64,000 nucleotides of DNA from Diacronema lutheri (GCA_019448385.1 JAGTXO010000082.1:1-64000), one strand, 5' to 3'; positions 13,026-21,640 are shown, counted from the stretch's first letter. Numbers and translations are program-made. The notes: generated from the letters alone by a model not told the origin.

Positions 13026-13059
13026 GCGGCAGCAGCAGCGGCAGTGGCGGCGGCAGTGA
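139..13059 (+). CDS. OGT: O-GlcNAc transferase (GT41), 5' partial, 12 exons
   Basis: Transfers GlcNAc from UDP-GlcNAc to Ser/Thr of nuclear and cytosolic proteins. Exons: 139-273, 690-914, 1180-1239, 1628-1734, 2145-2307, 3063-3998, 4517-4642, 5039-5213, 5671-5756, 6175-6263, 10613-10685, 10966-13059. All phases agree, giving 1422 codons plus TGA. Family landmarks come in order: [15 protein letters not shown] (family catalytic His), [14 protein letters not shown], a joined GYTKGAR motif, FNQLYKLDP (family UDP-binding Lys), [31 protein letters not shown], and [10 protein letters not shown] near the end of the fold. The N-terminal TPR repeats are not in the window. Exon 6 (312 codons) sits where animal OGT has its intervening domain but is Ala/Gly/Pro low complexity. 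Exon 12 adds a 697-residue tail of A/Q, G, H and Q tracts absent from animal OGT. Intron 3 uses a GC donor. Identity is sure; exact ends of low-complexity exons are less so. Confidence 0.93.
1240..1405 (+). repeat. CA-rich minisatellite in OGT intron 3
   Basis: About seven imperfect copies of a 24-28 bp unit built from CACACTCACACACTCA followed by ACGACA or GCGGCA. It begins at the GC donor of intron 3, so the splice site lies beside the array. Confidence 0.8.
2308..3062 (+). other. OGT intron 5 with GCC/TGC-rich block
   Basis: Intron between donor GTGCGTT at 2308 and acceptor TCAG ending at 3062. It holds GCCTGC-rich sequence at 2310-2600, GGC/GGT tracts to about 2735, and two C-runs each followed by A-runs at 2881-3060. 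A 42-bp segment is present twice (about 2332-2373 and 2469-2508). Positions 2461-2580 are an exact reverse complement of part of exon 12 (about 11802-11921). Confidence 0.75.
3408..3512 (+). repeat. 27-bp coding repeat in OGT exon 6
   Basis: Four near-identical 27-bp copies encode the nine-residue unit DWGMPPSLP. The unit is a multiple of three and keeps the exon 6 frame open. It lies in the low-complexity insert that replaces the usual intervening domain. Confidence 0.85.
4218..4515 (+). repeat. Two short-unit arrays in OGT intron 6
   Basis: From about 4218 to 4290 there are four copies of a 17-18 bp unit containing GCGCCGAGGGGTTTCC. From about 4420 to 4512 the sequence is a run of GTCACGCGTCACGCC-type units reaching the acceptor CACATAG at 4510-4516. 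Confidence 0.75.
4745..5021 (+). repeat. 10-bp minisatellite in OGT intron 7
   Basis: About 27 copies of CCCACCCGTA, with CGAA, CGTT and CGCA variants in the left half and a near-homogeneous right half. It lies wholly in the intron between exons 7 and 8. Joining the flanking exons without it gives the same spacing as animal OGT. Confidence 0.9.
5223..5415 (+). repeat. 55-bp tandem repeat in OGT intron 8
   Basis: Units begin with GCCGCCATCGTGCGGCCCT at 5248, 5303 and 5358, with a shorter copy at 5223. The unit contains the widespread GATGGCGGC-type word (as its complement) and GTGGGCGGATG. Confidence 0.85.
5749..5875 (+). repeat. Duplicated exon 9 end with splice donor
   Basis: The end of exon 9 and its donor, GCAGATG then GTACGCAAGAGAGACACAC, is at 5750-5775. 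The same sequence is repeated 95 bp downstream at 5845-5872. The second copy is preceded by CCAG, so it could act as an alternative donor or a tiny exon. It is the same kind of event as the large array in intron 10. Confidence 0.85.
6236..10345 (+). repeat. 98-bp array made from exon 10 end plus donor
   Basis: About 42 tandem copies, mostly 97-98 bp apart. Each holds the last 28 nt of OGT exon 10 (encoding [10 protein letters not shown]), the donor GTGCGCC and a pyrimidine-rich spacer ending TTTCAACCTTG. The first copy is the real exon end; the rest are in intron 10, whose acceptor is at 10610-10612. Since 98 is not a multiple of three the frame shifts each copy, yet all three forward frames are stop-free through the array, so the long reading frames here are not genes. 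A few copies have lost the donor GT, for example near 7845 and 8445. Confidence 0.95.
11155..11290 (+). repeat. 33-bp Gly-coding repeat in OGT exon 12
   Basis: Three to four copies of a GGTGGC-rich 33-bp unit closed by GGGGCGGCTCGC, encoding poly-Gly then AAR. It is inside the C-terminal extension of the OGT-like protein and keeps frame. Confidence 0.75.
12022..12290 (+). repeat. 36-bp coding repeat in OGT exon 12
   Basis: Seven nearly identical 36-bp copies encode the 12-residue unit [12 protein letters not shown]. Homogeneity is very high, with one C-to-T change near 12183, which suggests recent expansion or gene conversion. It is followed by A/G-rich, poly-His (about 12961-12984) and poly-Gln coding. 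Confidence 0.9.
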
Positions 13060-13676
13060 CCTGTCTTCACAACGATGGCGGCACCTGTCGGGACAATGAT
13101 GGCGGCGCCCCCCCCTCACAGTGCAGCAGCCGCCGCCACCCCCCGTCAGGGCGCCGCGCCGCAGGTCGCTCCGAGCAGCCACGGCGGGTGGCGCCTGGCG
13201 CCATTGCCGTTGGGGGGTGGGGTGGTCCGGGCGGGTAGTCCGGCGCATGCGGGGGGGGGGGGGGGGGCAGGGGCGGGTGCACAGACGGCGCGCGCCCGCG
13301 AGGTGCGCGGCGCGCGGCGGTGCACTCAGCTGCGCGGCCATGGCCTTTGCATACTTTGGATGCGCGCTTGTCCGCCAGTAGCGCCAATGGCAGGTGGCGA
13401 CCCCCTGCCCGCACTCGCCCGCGCTGCGGCGGTGGCATCGCCTTTGGATGTGCTCTTGTTGTACGGCAAGGGGAAGGGGAAGGGGAAGGGGAAGGGGAAG
13501 AGGAAGGGGAAGGGGAAGGGGAAGGGGAGTACTTTTGCATCTTTTGGATGTGCTCTTGTTGTACGGCGTGCGGCGTGGCCCGTCGCGGCGTGGCGGCCGC
13601 ACGCGGTGCGCGCGATTTGCGTGCAGCCGTCGCCGCAGCCGCCGCAGCCGCCGCCGCAGCCGCCGCTGCAACCTGT
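13060..13676. other. OGT 3' flank, no clear gene
   Basis: Follows the OGT stop. It contains two GATGGCGGC words at 13074 and 13098, a G-run near 13251-13268, and an AAGGGG hexanucleotide array (about 13468-13528). The array is flanked by direct copies of TTTGGATGTGCTCTTGTTGT at about 13443 and 13544. I see no family-level protein similarity on either strand. Confidence 0.5.
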
Positions 13677-13936
13677 CTACGTGCCTGCATGCACCCTTTT
13701 GACATCGTATATATGCAGCTGGTGCTGACCCCGCTGTCCTGACGTACGAACGGGGGCCGCCAAAGTGATGCCGCCGAGCCCAAACACTGCCGGAGCTGCT
13801 GCGCAAGCATACGCTCCTCCTGGCGTTCGTGTGCAGCGAGCTCGATGGATCGCACGGCGTGCGAGCGCAAAGGCGGGGAGGTCGACCGCCACCGCCAGAA
13901 GAAGGGCATCTTTGGACGGCCGTTGGCCCTGCGCAC
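13677..13936 (-). CDS. Possible exon, unknown protein
   Basis: On the minus strand this reads as an uninterrupted helical-looking segment (RSIELAAHERQEERMLAQQ, then LRQCLGSAASLWRPP) unlike the low-complexity shadow frames around it. No start, splice sites or family could be assigned. It may be an exon of an unrecognised gene or a relic. A TATATATG-like word lies at about 13708 on the plus strand. Confidence 0.2.
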
Positions 13937-14059
13937 ACAGGCCGAGCGCGGGGAGAAGACACGTCCTCGGACGGTGACCGTAACGGCGGTGTGGAGGGCG
14001 GCATCATCGGGACGGCAGACGACGATGGTCCCGCGCCGCCAGAACCGGCCGCGTGAACC

Positions 14060-14185
14060 GGCGCGTGGTAGCTAGGCAAAAAGCAAACAGCTGGCATGCC
14101 CACGTGAACCAGCACGTAGCTAGAACCGGCCGCGTGAACTAGCACGTAGCTAGGCAGAAAGCGGACAGCTGGCATGGCCACGCAA
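14060..14185. repeat. Tandem duplicate around GCTAGGCA
   Basis: Two copies about 79 bp apart of a roughly 34-bp segment starting GCTAGGCA and ending CAGCTGGCATG then CCACG (14072-14104 and 14151-14183). CACGTAGCTAG units lie between them. No coding sense is seen. Confidence 0.7.
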
Positions 14186-14570
14186 CCTCGGCTCCAGGCG
14201 CGTCCGCAGCAGCCTCGACCACGGGCTGCTTGCCTGCCGCGTGGCCGACGGATTCGGCGGCAGTTTGCACGTCGGAACTCCAGGCGCAAAGGTGCCGTCG
14301 GCGCCGTTCGAGGACCAAAAGTCACGCAGGTAGGCGCCCGTTCCGCGCCGCTCGCGTGGCGGCCGCCCGCACCCGTTGACGCCGCCATCGCCGCCGTGCG
14401 CGGCCGGCGCGGCCACGCTGGGCGCGTTTGCCTTTGCGGCAGCGAAATCGCCGCCGCCATGCTCGCGCGCGGGTGATGCTCTACGGCAGCGAAATTGCCG
14501 CCGCCTCCTCCGGCCTCTTTCCCGACGGTCATCGCCGCATCGGTGAGCATCGGTCCCTGCGTGACTGTCC
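14150..14570 (-). other. Possible 3' exon of the upstream minus gene
   Basis: Downstream of the stop at 14571 the minus strand encodes a non-repetitive stretch (GAYLRDFWSSNGADGTFAPG, then VPTCKLPPN) ending at a stop at 14150. A donor-like CAG/GTGGGTG occurs before the stop of the 14571-16871 frame, so this could be its terminal exon, but no acceptor could be fixed. Confidence 0.3.
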
Positions 14571-16871
14571 TCACTCGCCCTCGGCAGACAGTGGCGACCC
14601 GCCTTCCGCCGCACCCACCTGCTGCACGGCCGGGCCGCCGTGGTGGCGCGCGCGCGCGGCGCCACGGCTGCCGCCCGCATGGCTGCCGCCAGCATGGCTG
14701 CCGCCAGCATGGCTGCCGCCAGCATGGCTGCCCGCGTGGCCCCGGACGCCGCCCTGCCAGTCGCTCGCGTTCAGACCGAGTGCCGCGGCCACGTCCGAGC
14801 CCATCGCCTCGCCTGCGTTGCTCTGCGCGTGCCTGCCAGCATGGCGTCCGCCCGCACGGCCGCCACCGTCGCCGCCACCGCGCTCGGCGTGCGCGCCGCC
14901 ACCGCCCGCGCCGCCGCCAACGCCGCCGCCGTCCGCGTGCGCGCCCCAGCTGGACGCGTTGAGCCCGAGCAGCGCTGCGAGCTCAGGCGTGATCTGCACG
15001 TGCCGCCTGCCGCCGTGCACGGCCAGGTCCGCGGCCGCCGCCGTCGCCGCCGCGGCCACCGCGTCGGCGCTTGCAGCGACGTCGCCACCCACGGAAAAGC
15101 CGCCCGAGCCGCCCACGCCGGCCGCGCCGGCCGCCAACGACGCGGCGAGCGCCTCCGCGAGCCGCGCGCTCAAGTCCTCGCCCGCCGCGGCCGTCTCGTC
15201 GCGTGCGTGCCGCGCCGCAGCCGCTGACACGCGCCGAGCTCCGTCCGGTCGAGTCCGGTGCTCTCCCGGAGTGCCCTCGCCCGCTGACACGCGCCGGTGC
15301 CGCGCGCTCGCGCCCGCGCCGGGGTGGCCGGCGTGGCCCGCCCCCTCACCGCCGCCGTCTCCTCCTCCGCCGCCGCCACCGCCGTTGCCGTCCAAAGCGG
15401 CATCATCGCCGCCGTCTCCTCCTCCTCCGCCGCCACCGCCGTTGCCGTCCAAAGCGGCGGCATCATCGCCGCCGTCTCCTCCTCCTCCGCCGCCACCGCC
15501 GTTGCCGTCCAAAGCGGCGGCGACGGGCGCGCGCCGCTGCGCTGCGCCGCCTGCGCCCGCGCGCGCGCCGAGCGCCTCGCCCGCCGAAACGGACGCACCT
15601 TGTCCGGACGCCAGAGATGTGTCCGGATGCCTTGCCAGAGATGTGTCCGGATGCCTTGCCAGAGATGTGTCCGGATGCCTTGCCAGAGATGTGTCCGGAT
15701 GCCTTGCCAGAGATGTGTCCGGATGCCTTGCCGTCGTCGGTGCTCGCCCGTGCGCGTGGCGCTGCGCGCGGCCGTGGCCCCATTCGCTGCCGTTCACGCC
15801 AAAGGCGGCGGCGAGGTCGGTGCCGGCGGACGCCGCGGCGTCGTGCGCGTGGCGCTGCGCGCGGCCGTGGCCCCATTCGCTGCCGTTCACGCCAAAGGCG
15901 GCGGCGAGGTCGGTGCCGGCGGACGCCGCGGCGTCGTGCGCGTGGCGCTGCGCGCGGCCGTGGCCCCATTCGCTGCCGTTCACGCCAAAGGCGGCGGCGA
16001 GGTCGGTGCCGGCGGACGCCGCGGCGTCGTGCGCGTGGCGGCGCGTGGCGCCAGCGTCCGCCGTCGGCGCCGTGCCGAGCGCCCCCACGTCGCCCGCATT
16101 GCCGCGCGTGCCGACGTGCACTCGGGCGCCGTGGCCCGCGCCTTGGCCCGCGCCGTCGCCCGCGCCGTCCGGCTGGCCGCGCGTGTGGCCGGCGCGCGTC
16201 GCGCCGACGCGTGCGGCCCGCCCGGCGTGCGCGCCGCCGATGCCGCCGCCGTCGGCAGCGGCGGCGGCGGAGGCGCGGGCGGAGAGGTCGGCGGCGGCAT
16301 CAGATGCGGCGCCGTGCCTCGCGGGGCGGCTCCGCCCAGCGACGTTGGCCGTCAAGTTGCTCAAAATGGAGCGGGCGTAACGGCCGAGCCCGGCGGGGTC
16401 GAGAGGGGATCCGCCGGTCGACGCGCCGGCGGCGGTAGCGGAGCTCGGGGCAGAGGGAGGAAAGCCGGCGGCGCTAAGCAACGCGCTCAACACCGCCGCG
16501 GACGGCTCGCTCGTCTGCGCGCTCGGCATTGCCGCCACCGCCGCCTCGGCGACGAGCGCGGGCGGCGGGCCGCCGGCCGCGCCCAGCGCGCGCGCGCGCG
16601 CCGCGCCGCGCGCGGCGAGCGCGATACGCGCGTCGACGAGCGCATCATCGGCGACTGTGTCACGAAGCACGCGCTTACCCGCGTGCACGGCGCGTGGGCC
16701 CGCCTCCGCCAGCGTTGCGGCGGCGAAACAGACGGCGAGCAGCATGAGCGCCGCGCCGGCCGCGGCCGCGCGCGCACGCGCGCGCGGTGCGGCGAGCGTC
16801 GGCGGGCGGAGCGGCGTCGGCATACCATCGTGGGCACACGGCGCGGCGAGCGGGAGCAGCAAGCGCTCCAT
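14571..16871 (-). CDS. Repeat-rich secretory/membrane glycoprotein candidate
   Basis: Reads 766 residues from the ATG at 16871. I chose this start because it precedes a hydrophobic segment at about residues 38-55 (AALMLLAVCFAAATLAEA) that fits a signal peptide or signal anchor. The rest is Ala/Gly/Asp/His rich. A motif of the form D/E-L/V-A-A-x-x-G-x-N-x-S-x-W recurs: three DLAAAFGVNGSEWG, one ELAALLGLNASSWG and one DVAAALGLNASDW. Each carries an N-glycosylation sequon next to a Trp. Other internal repeats are RHPDTSLA (five copies), [18 protein letters not shown] (three) and SHAGG (several). No known family recognised. It may continue into a further exon at 14150-14570. A cell-surface or scale-associated role would fit but is inference. 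Confidence 0.55.
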   Translation of the reverse strand: MERLLLPLAAPCAHDGMPTPLRPPTLAAPRARARAAAAGAALMLLAVCFAAATLAEAGPRAVHAGKRVLRDTVADDALVDARIALAARGAARARALGAAGGPPPALVAEAAVAAMPSAQTSEPSAAVLSALLSAAGFPPSAPSSATAAGASTGGSPLDPAGLGRYARSILSNLTANVAGRSRPARHGAASDAAADLSARASAAAAADGGGIGGAHAGRAARVGATRAGHTRGQPDGAGDGAGQGAGHGARVHVGTRGNAGDVGALGTAPTADAGATRRHAHDAAASAGTDLAAAFGVNGSEWGHGRAQRHAHDAAASAGTDLAAAFGVNGSEWGHGRAQRHAHDAAASAGTDLAAAFGVNGSEWGHGRAQRHAHGRAPTTARHPDTSLARHPDTSLARHPDTSLARHPDTSLARHPDTSLASGQGASVSAGEALGARAGAGGAAQRRAPVAAALDGNGGGGGGGGDGGDDAAALDGNGGGGGGGGDGGDDAALDGNGGGGGGGGDGGGEGAGHAGHPGAGASARHRRVSAGEGTPGEHRTRPDGARRVSAAAARHARDETAAAGEDLSARLAEALAASLAAGAAGVGGSGGFSVGGDVAASADAVAAAATAAAADLAVHGGRRHVQITPELAALLGLNASSWGAHADGGGVGGGAGGGGAHAERGGGDGGGRAGGRHAGRHAQSNAGEAMGSDVAAALGLNASDWQGGVRGHAGSHAGGSHAGGSHAGGSHAGGSRGAARARHHGGPAVQQVGAAEGGSPLSAEGE
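15361..16036 (-). repeat. Three in-frame tandem repeat blocks
   Basis: Within the 14571-16871 gene: a 60-bp unit in three copies (about 15361-15525), a 24-bp unit in five to six copies (about 15605-15735), and a 93-bp unit in three copies (about 15749-16036). All units are multiples of three, so frame is kept, which supports the gene being translated. Confidence 0.85.
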
Positions 16872-17898
16872 GCGCGCGGCGGGCGAGGGGCAGGCGCCGG
16901 CGCGTCGGCCGCCCGACTGCGGCGCGCGGAATGTTGAGAGCAAAAGTGAAAACGGTTGATTCGAACCAGGCGATGGCGGAGTGCGCGTCGGCGCTATACT
17001 CCGCCGTCGTGCACACCGGAGGGGTGAGGCCTCGCCGATATGGCCACTCGTGTCGTCAAGATGCACAGTCTCGGGCTGGAGCCTGAGACGTACGCAAGTG
17101 AGGGCGGGCGGTGCGTTGCATGACGCGCGCGCAGCGCTCAGCATGTGAGGAGGCCATGGGACGCTCAAGCGGGGGATAGCCGCGCGGAGCGAGGGGCATG
17201 CCCCGGCTGCGCATACGCTCCGAGGTTTGTGAAGCTGTTGACGTGCCGCGCTCGCGGTGGGCTTGAGGAGTGTAGGCACTGGGCACGCTTGTGGTCGAAT
17301 GCGGCGGGCGGGGTACGAGTGAGTGAGTGGGTACACCGGTTCTTCGTTGCTGGCGCTCGGATTCGCTGAGGCGCCGTCCGCCCCGTGCATCTACGTCAAG
17401 GAGACGGGCGGTCGAGGAGCTGGCTGCGAGCTCACGCACCTCGGGCCGTACGCTCGCGGGCCGCTCGAGCATGCTTTAGGAAAAAATCAACGCCCGTCCT
17501 ACGTACGGTATATATGTGGCGGTGTGGACGGCCTCTGCTTCCGGCGCGGCGACGGCGGCGGCGGCCGGCGGGGGCCGGCGAGGGGTGGCTAGGCGTGTGT
17601 GGGTGTCCGCCCATATCGCGTCCTGCCGCGTCCTTGCCGTCCTGGCCGTTCCCGCTGCCGGCGTGCACATGGTCGACGCCCTGATTTCGGCCTGATGTTG
17701 CGTGCGCCCTTTCGCTCGCTCCCTCCGTCACGCCTCGGCCCCGTGCGCGCCCCTCCTGCTGACCCGCCTGTAAGCGTCAGTAGTATACATTGGTGGCTAC
17801 TCGATCCCCCCTGACGCCAGTAGTATACATTGGTGGCTACTCGTCTTCGCGCCCACCGCGCGCCCGTGTGCGACAAACACAGGCGCCCGCACGCCGAC
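16872..17898. other. Intergenic region
   Basis: No convincing protein on either strand. A TATATATG-like word lies at about 17508. Near 17776-17843 a 25-bp segment (AGTAGTATACATTGGTGGCT and following) is present twice, 39 bp apart. A TTCGAATC-like word at about 16960 (minus strand) is not in a tRNA context. Confidence 0.5.
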
Positions 17899-18221
17899 AT
17901 GCCGCCCGTGGCACCATGGCTCCTCGCGCTCCTCGCGGGCGCGCTCTCCGCCCCGCACGCGCACTCGCTTCCACCGCCGCGACGCCCGTCGAAATTGCCC
18001 CCGCCGCCCTCGCCCGTGTCGCCTCTGCCAGCCGATGTGCCCTCGGCGTCGCGCGCGCCGCGGCCGCGCGCCGCGCCGCGCGTCCCGACGTTATCCCCAA
18101 GGCCAAGCGCGTGGCGGACTCCGGTCGGACGCGTACTCAAGACCTACCTGACCAAGTCTTCGCGCCGCAGGCTCACGGTTGATAGCAGGATGGGCGAACA
18201 CGACGCCGGGACAGCCGCGGT

Positions 18222-19085
18222 GTGCGGCGTCCCCAGCGCGTGCGCAATCCCAGCCTCGCGCGGCGCAGCGCACGTGTCCCGCTCTCTCACGACCAACGGC
18301 TTGTCGAGCAGCAAGGGCAAGCGTGCTTTGCGCATTTGGCCTCCTGGCAGCGCGCCGCGTCAAGACGTGTACAACGAGGCTGCTTCGCTCTGTCCGCCGT
18401 CCGGCACCCGCCCCGGCTCGCCGCTCGGCCGCTCGTCATGCTCGCCACGAGCAGCCGTCGCGGCGGCGTTGCGCCGCCGCTCGTCCGCCCAGGTCGATGA
18501 CATATACGGCGATGCCGTCTGCTCGTGCGATGCCGTGCTCGTCGCCGAGCACCGCGACGCAGGCAGTCTCACAGGTGCGCCGCCGGTCGCCGTGCTGTGC
18601 GACGCTGACACGGACGAGCTCCGAGTTGCGCGCGTCAGCTCCAAGTGCTGTTCGGAGCTGCGCAAGGTGCGGGGCGCGCCCGCTGCGAGCGCGGCGCCGG
18701 CCGCCGACGCCGGCGCAGGCGCTCCCGCCGACGACGGCGCGCCGACGACGGCGGACGAGGCGGCGGGGCAGCCGCGGCGCTGCAGCGATGCGGAGGCACG
18801 CTGCACCCGTACGCGCGCAGCTCGCCGAGCGGCCGCGGCGCGTAGCGGGCGACGCGGTGCGATGCGTGCGGCATCATCTACCACCGCGACTGGACGGCGG
18901 CGCGCTGCATCTACCACGATGTGCTCGACATGGTCGCCGACCACCTCGGCAGTCATGAGCGCATCACGTCCGAGCCCAGCCGCTTCAAGCGCGTCAAGCA
19001 GGTCAAGGCCTTTTGGCAGCGCGCCCTCGGTCGCGAGAGAGAGCACGACGAGGGCGTGCTGCAGGTGGACGAAGACGAGACGGGC
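18222..19085 (+). pseudogene. Fanzor/TnpB-like RNA-guided nuclease relic 1
   Basis: The 3' part matches the Fanzor/TnpB C-terminus. A first Cys-containing piece, TDELRVARVSSKCCSELRK, ends near 18667. A second piece then reads RCGGTLHPYARSSPSGRGA, a TAG at about 18844, RCDACGIIYHRDWTAARC, and a basic tail to about 19080. The second Cys pair plus RDWTAAR corresponds to the zinc ribbon and the last RuvC acidic motif (family pattern RDxNAAR). The pieces are in different frames. A donor GTGCGGGG after LRK and an acceptor GCTGCAG at about 18782 could join them, but the TAG still breaks the frame, so I call it a pseudogene. Upstream frames contain likely remnants (around CFAHLASWQRAASRRVQR) in another frame. 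A Gly/Ala-rich open stretch follows. Confidence 0.6.
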
Positions 19086-19392
19086 AGCGGCGGCGGCGGC
19101 GGCGGCAGCGGTTCCGGCGGCGGCGGTGGCGGCTGCGGTGCCGGTAGCCGCGGCGGCGGTGCCGGCGGCGGCGGTGCCGGCGGCGGCGGTGCCGGCAGCC
19201 GCGGCGGCGGCGGCGGCGCCGGCGGCGGCGGCGGCGCTGGCGCCAGCGGCAGCGGCGTTGGCGTCCTCGGCGACGGACGCGGCGGCGGACGCGGCGGCGG
19301 ACGCAGCGGCGGCCGCGGCCGCGGCCGCGGCCGCGGCCGCGGCAACGGTGCTGGTGCCGCCGGCGCCGCCGAAGGTGCCGCAGCCGCCGCAG

Positions 19393-19426
<34 letters not shown>

Positions 19427-19770
19427 TGCCGCTGCCGGCACCGGCACGACCGGCGGCAACGCGCGAGGTTCGCTCGCGTCCGCACGCGACGCGGCGCCGG
19501 AGGCGAAGCGCCAGCGTCGCGTCAGCACGGCAGCCGCGAACGGCGCAGCCCCTCGCCGGTCGGCGGCGACCTTGCGGCGGGGCGGCTCGGCCAGCCCGAG
19601 CAGGCGCGCCACGCCCCCGGGCCCGAAGCGGGCACGGGCGAGCCGCAGTGGCGCACAGGACGCGGCCGCCGCCGTGCGCGCGCGCGCGCACGCGGCGCCG
19701 CGCGTGGCGGCGCCGCGCGGCGGCGCAGCCGGTGGCGCGACGAAGCGCGCCTGCCACACCATGCTGAGAA
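19086..19770 (+). other. Gly-rich then Ala-rich open tail after Fanzor relic
   Basis: The last frame of the Fanzor relic stays open through GGC/GGT repeats (about 19080-19350), GCCGCC runs (19380-19440) and a basic Ala/Arg stretch. This may be a true low-complexity extension, as in other proteins here, or only stop-poor DNA. Confidence 0.35.
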
Positions 19771-19904
19771 CAACGCTTCATGGCGATCTTCAGCCTCAGC
19801 ACGAGCCGCTTGCGGCTTCGCACGCCCCGTAAGGGTCGTATATACCAATGGGTGATGCCCTCCACAGGCACGGCTGCGACTGGGACCGGTATATACGGTT
19901 TGCC

Positions 19905-20085
19905 CGTATCCGACGACGGCTCATCGAAAGCCATCAGCAGCGCGCACTTGGGCCCAGGCTTGTGCCCGGCGGTGTACGCGCTATTCGGATGCGGGTGCCC
20001 GTAGATACGCTCGAAGATCGAGTCGGCCTCGCGCTCTTGCCTGCGCGGCGTCGCGCTCAGGTCGGGTCGCGCGACAGCGTCCGCC
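19905..20085 (-). pseudogene. Dispersed gene fragment, copy 1
   Basis: The minus strand reads PRRQEREADSIFERIYGHP, HPNSAYTAGHKPGPKCALL and MAFDEPSSD without interruption. A related copy lies at about 62990-63180 on the plus strand, where PRRRELEADSIFERIDG is kept but TAGHTPAPKCALL is in a shifted frame. Two diverged copies of the same protein stretch imply a repeated gene or element. The family was not recognised. Confidence 0.45.
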
Positions 20086-20125
20086 AGCGCCGGCCGCGCG
20101 CGCGCAGCGCGCGCGTCACGCCGAC

Positions 20126-20590
20126 GAGGATGGCGACGGGTTGGCTGGCGAGCTCAGAGCAGAGAGACGCCGCGTCGTCGGGCTTGGAGAGGTCGTACGG
20201 GAACATGCGCACGTCCGCCTTGCACTTGGCGTGGACGAGCGACAAGGCCTGCAGCTCCTGCTGCAGCGCCGCGAGCCTGTCGCCGCGGCGCGCGACGAGG
20301 ATCAGGTCGAAGCCGCGGCACGCGAGCTCTCGCGCGATCTGAGCGCCGATGCCGGACGAAGCTGGCGCTGCAGCAGGCAGAGCGCGGCCTTGCACGCGTA
20401 CAGTGTGGGCGGGATGTCGCCGGAGAAGGGCCAGCGGTATCTGCACGCGTACAGTGTGGGCGCGGCCTTGCACGCGAGGAGGATCGACGCGAAGAAGGAC
20501 CAGAGAGCGAACGCGCCCACACTGTACGCGAGGACCAGCAGCGTGGCGAATGGAGAGGTCGAAGGGATCTTGAGCGGCGCCGTCTCGGCC
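20126..20590 (-). pseudogene. Short-chain dehydrogenase fragment (KAR/HSD17B12-like)
   Basis: An exon at 20126-20361 encodes ASSGIGAQIARELACRGFD, LILVARRGDRLAALQQE and a stretch ending SQPVAIL. This is the Rossmann start of a short-chain dehydrogenase (G-x-x-x-G-I-G, then the ARR that favours NADPH). Upstream at about 20460-20590 a hydrophobic segment, FATLLVLAYSVGAFALWSFF, resembles the N-terminal membrane anchor of very-long-chain 3-oxoacyl-CoA reductases. The exon that should carry the end of the VTG motif, and the catalytic S-Y-x-x-x-K part, were not found. The word CACACTGTACGCG occurs three times here, again copying an exon end with its donor. Fragment or pseudogene; family call fairly sure. 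Confidence 0.5.
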
Positions 20591-20630
20591 GGAGCCGAGG
20601 CGTGCTGGTCGTTCAAGCGAGAGTCGGGCG

Positions 20631-20900
20631 GCCACTCAATCTTGGATGCGTGTTCCGTCCGGCCAGCCAAGATTGGCCACTCAATCTTGGTGGAGTGTTC
20701 CGTCCGGCCAGCCAAGATTGGCCACTCAATCTTGGGATTGAGTAAGATTGGCAAACCCTCCTGTGGCTACACTTTTCGAGTCCGTACAGTACACAGCCCC
20801 CTGGCGCCGGCTGTCCGTACAGCCGAGTCCGTACAGCGGCTGTCGTGGCGCGAGTCCGTACCGTACACGGGTCGAGTCCGTACAAGAGACCGTGCAGCAG
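20631..20900. repeat. 51-bp direct repeat and GAGTCCGTAC units
   Basis: Two copies of a 51-bp unit (20631-20681, 20682-20732) contain CCACTCAATCTTGG and GTTCCGTCCGGCCAGCCAAG. From 20775 to 20900 the word GAGTCCGTAC or CTGTCCGTACAG recurs about five times. These flank the hAT-like fragment and may be element ends, though no terminal inverted repeat could be shown. Confidence 0.7.
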
Positions 20901-20979
20901 TCCGGCCAGAGTCCGGGAGTGGGCGCGGTGCGCCGGGCTGCGCGCGCGTCCGCGCAGGCAACCTGCGCCCTCAAGCTGC

Positions 20980-21460
20980 TCACGCGCTCGCCGGTGCTCC
21001 CTCCTCGTCCGGCTCCTCATCAAGCTGGAACTCGTCGCACCCATTGTCGAAGATGGGGTCCTCCTCCTCATTGACCTCGATGTCCTCGTCGACGAGGCCA
21101 AAGGCATACCTTGAGGAGTTGTGCAGGCCATGGTTGATGCACGGCACCCAATCGATGCCCTTCTCCTTGGCGAGGTCGATGCAGCACTTGCGCACGTTCG
21201 CGCCCGAGTCGGTCGCGATAGACGCGATGTCCGAGTTAGTGAGGCCAAACTCTTGGAAGCGAGACTCGAGGTGCTCCTTGATCCCGACAGCTGTGTGCGC
21301 GCCGAAAAACTTGACGACACCCAGCTTGAGCGTCTCGAGCTCGCCAGTCTGCGGATCGGCAAAGCGCAGCGCCAACGAACTGTATGCGTCGCCGGAGTGG
21401 CGCGCGGTCCACATGTCCGTCGTCGCGTGCGCCCACGCCAGGCCGCTGTGCGAGCTCTAT
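20980..21460 (-). pseudogene. hAT-family transposase fragment
   Basis: The minus strand encodes ATTDMWTARHSGDAYSSLAL, then a joined region with SIATDSGANVRKCCID and WVPCINHGLHNSS, ending at TGA 20980-20982. These match the hAT RNase H-like core: D-x-W-T-S near the first catalytic Asp, I-A-T-D-S-G-A-N for the second, and C-x-x-H-x-L-x-N. The acidic tail EEEDPIFDNGCDEF follows. An in-frame stop lies just upstream at about 21462, and neither the BED zinc finger nor the C-terminal dimerisation region is visible, so the copy is truncated. Confidence 0.7.
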
Positions 21461-21640
21461 GCGAAGCGCCTGCGCGAGTTCACCAAGGACGACGAGCTCT
21501 GCAAGAAGATCCCCGCGCTCTCGCAGGGCGCGCGCCGTGGAGATCGAGAACCTGTGGGCGGATGACGAGGACGATGTGCCCGCAGCTGATGCGCCGCCCG
21601 AGAGTCCGAGTGCAGAGGCCGAGTGATCGGCTCCGGCGGC
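21461..21640 (+). other. Possible plus-strand coding piece
   Basis: The plus strand reads LCELYAKRLREFTKDDELCK, KIPALSQGAR and then, in a shifted frame, EIENLWADDEDDVPAADAPP to a stop at 21624-21626. The composition is protein-like but overlaps the minus-strand open region. Family unknown; possibly the far end of an element protein. Confidence 0.2.

Noticed and set aside
16950-16975. tRNA T-arm-like GGTTCGAATC on the minus strand
   Set aside because: The flanking five bases on each side do not pair and no acceptor, D or anticodon arm is found.
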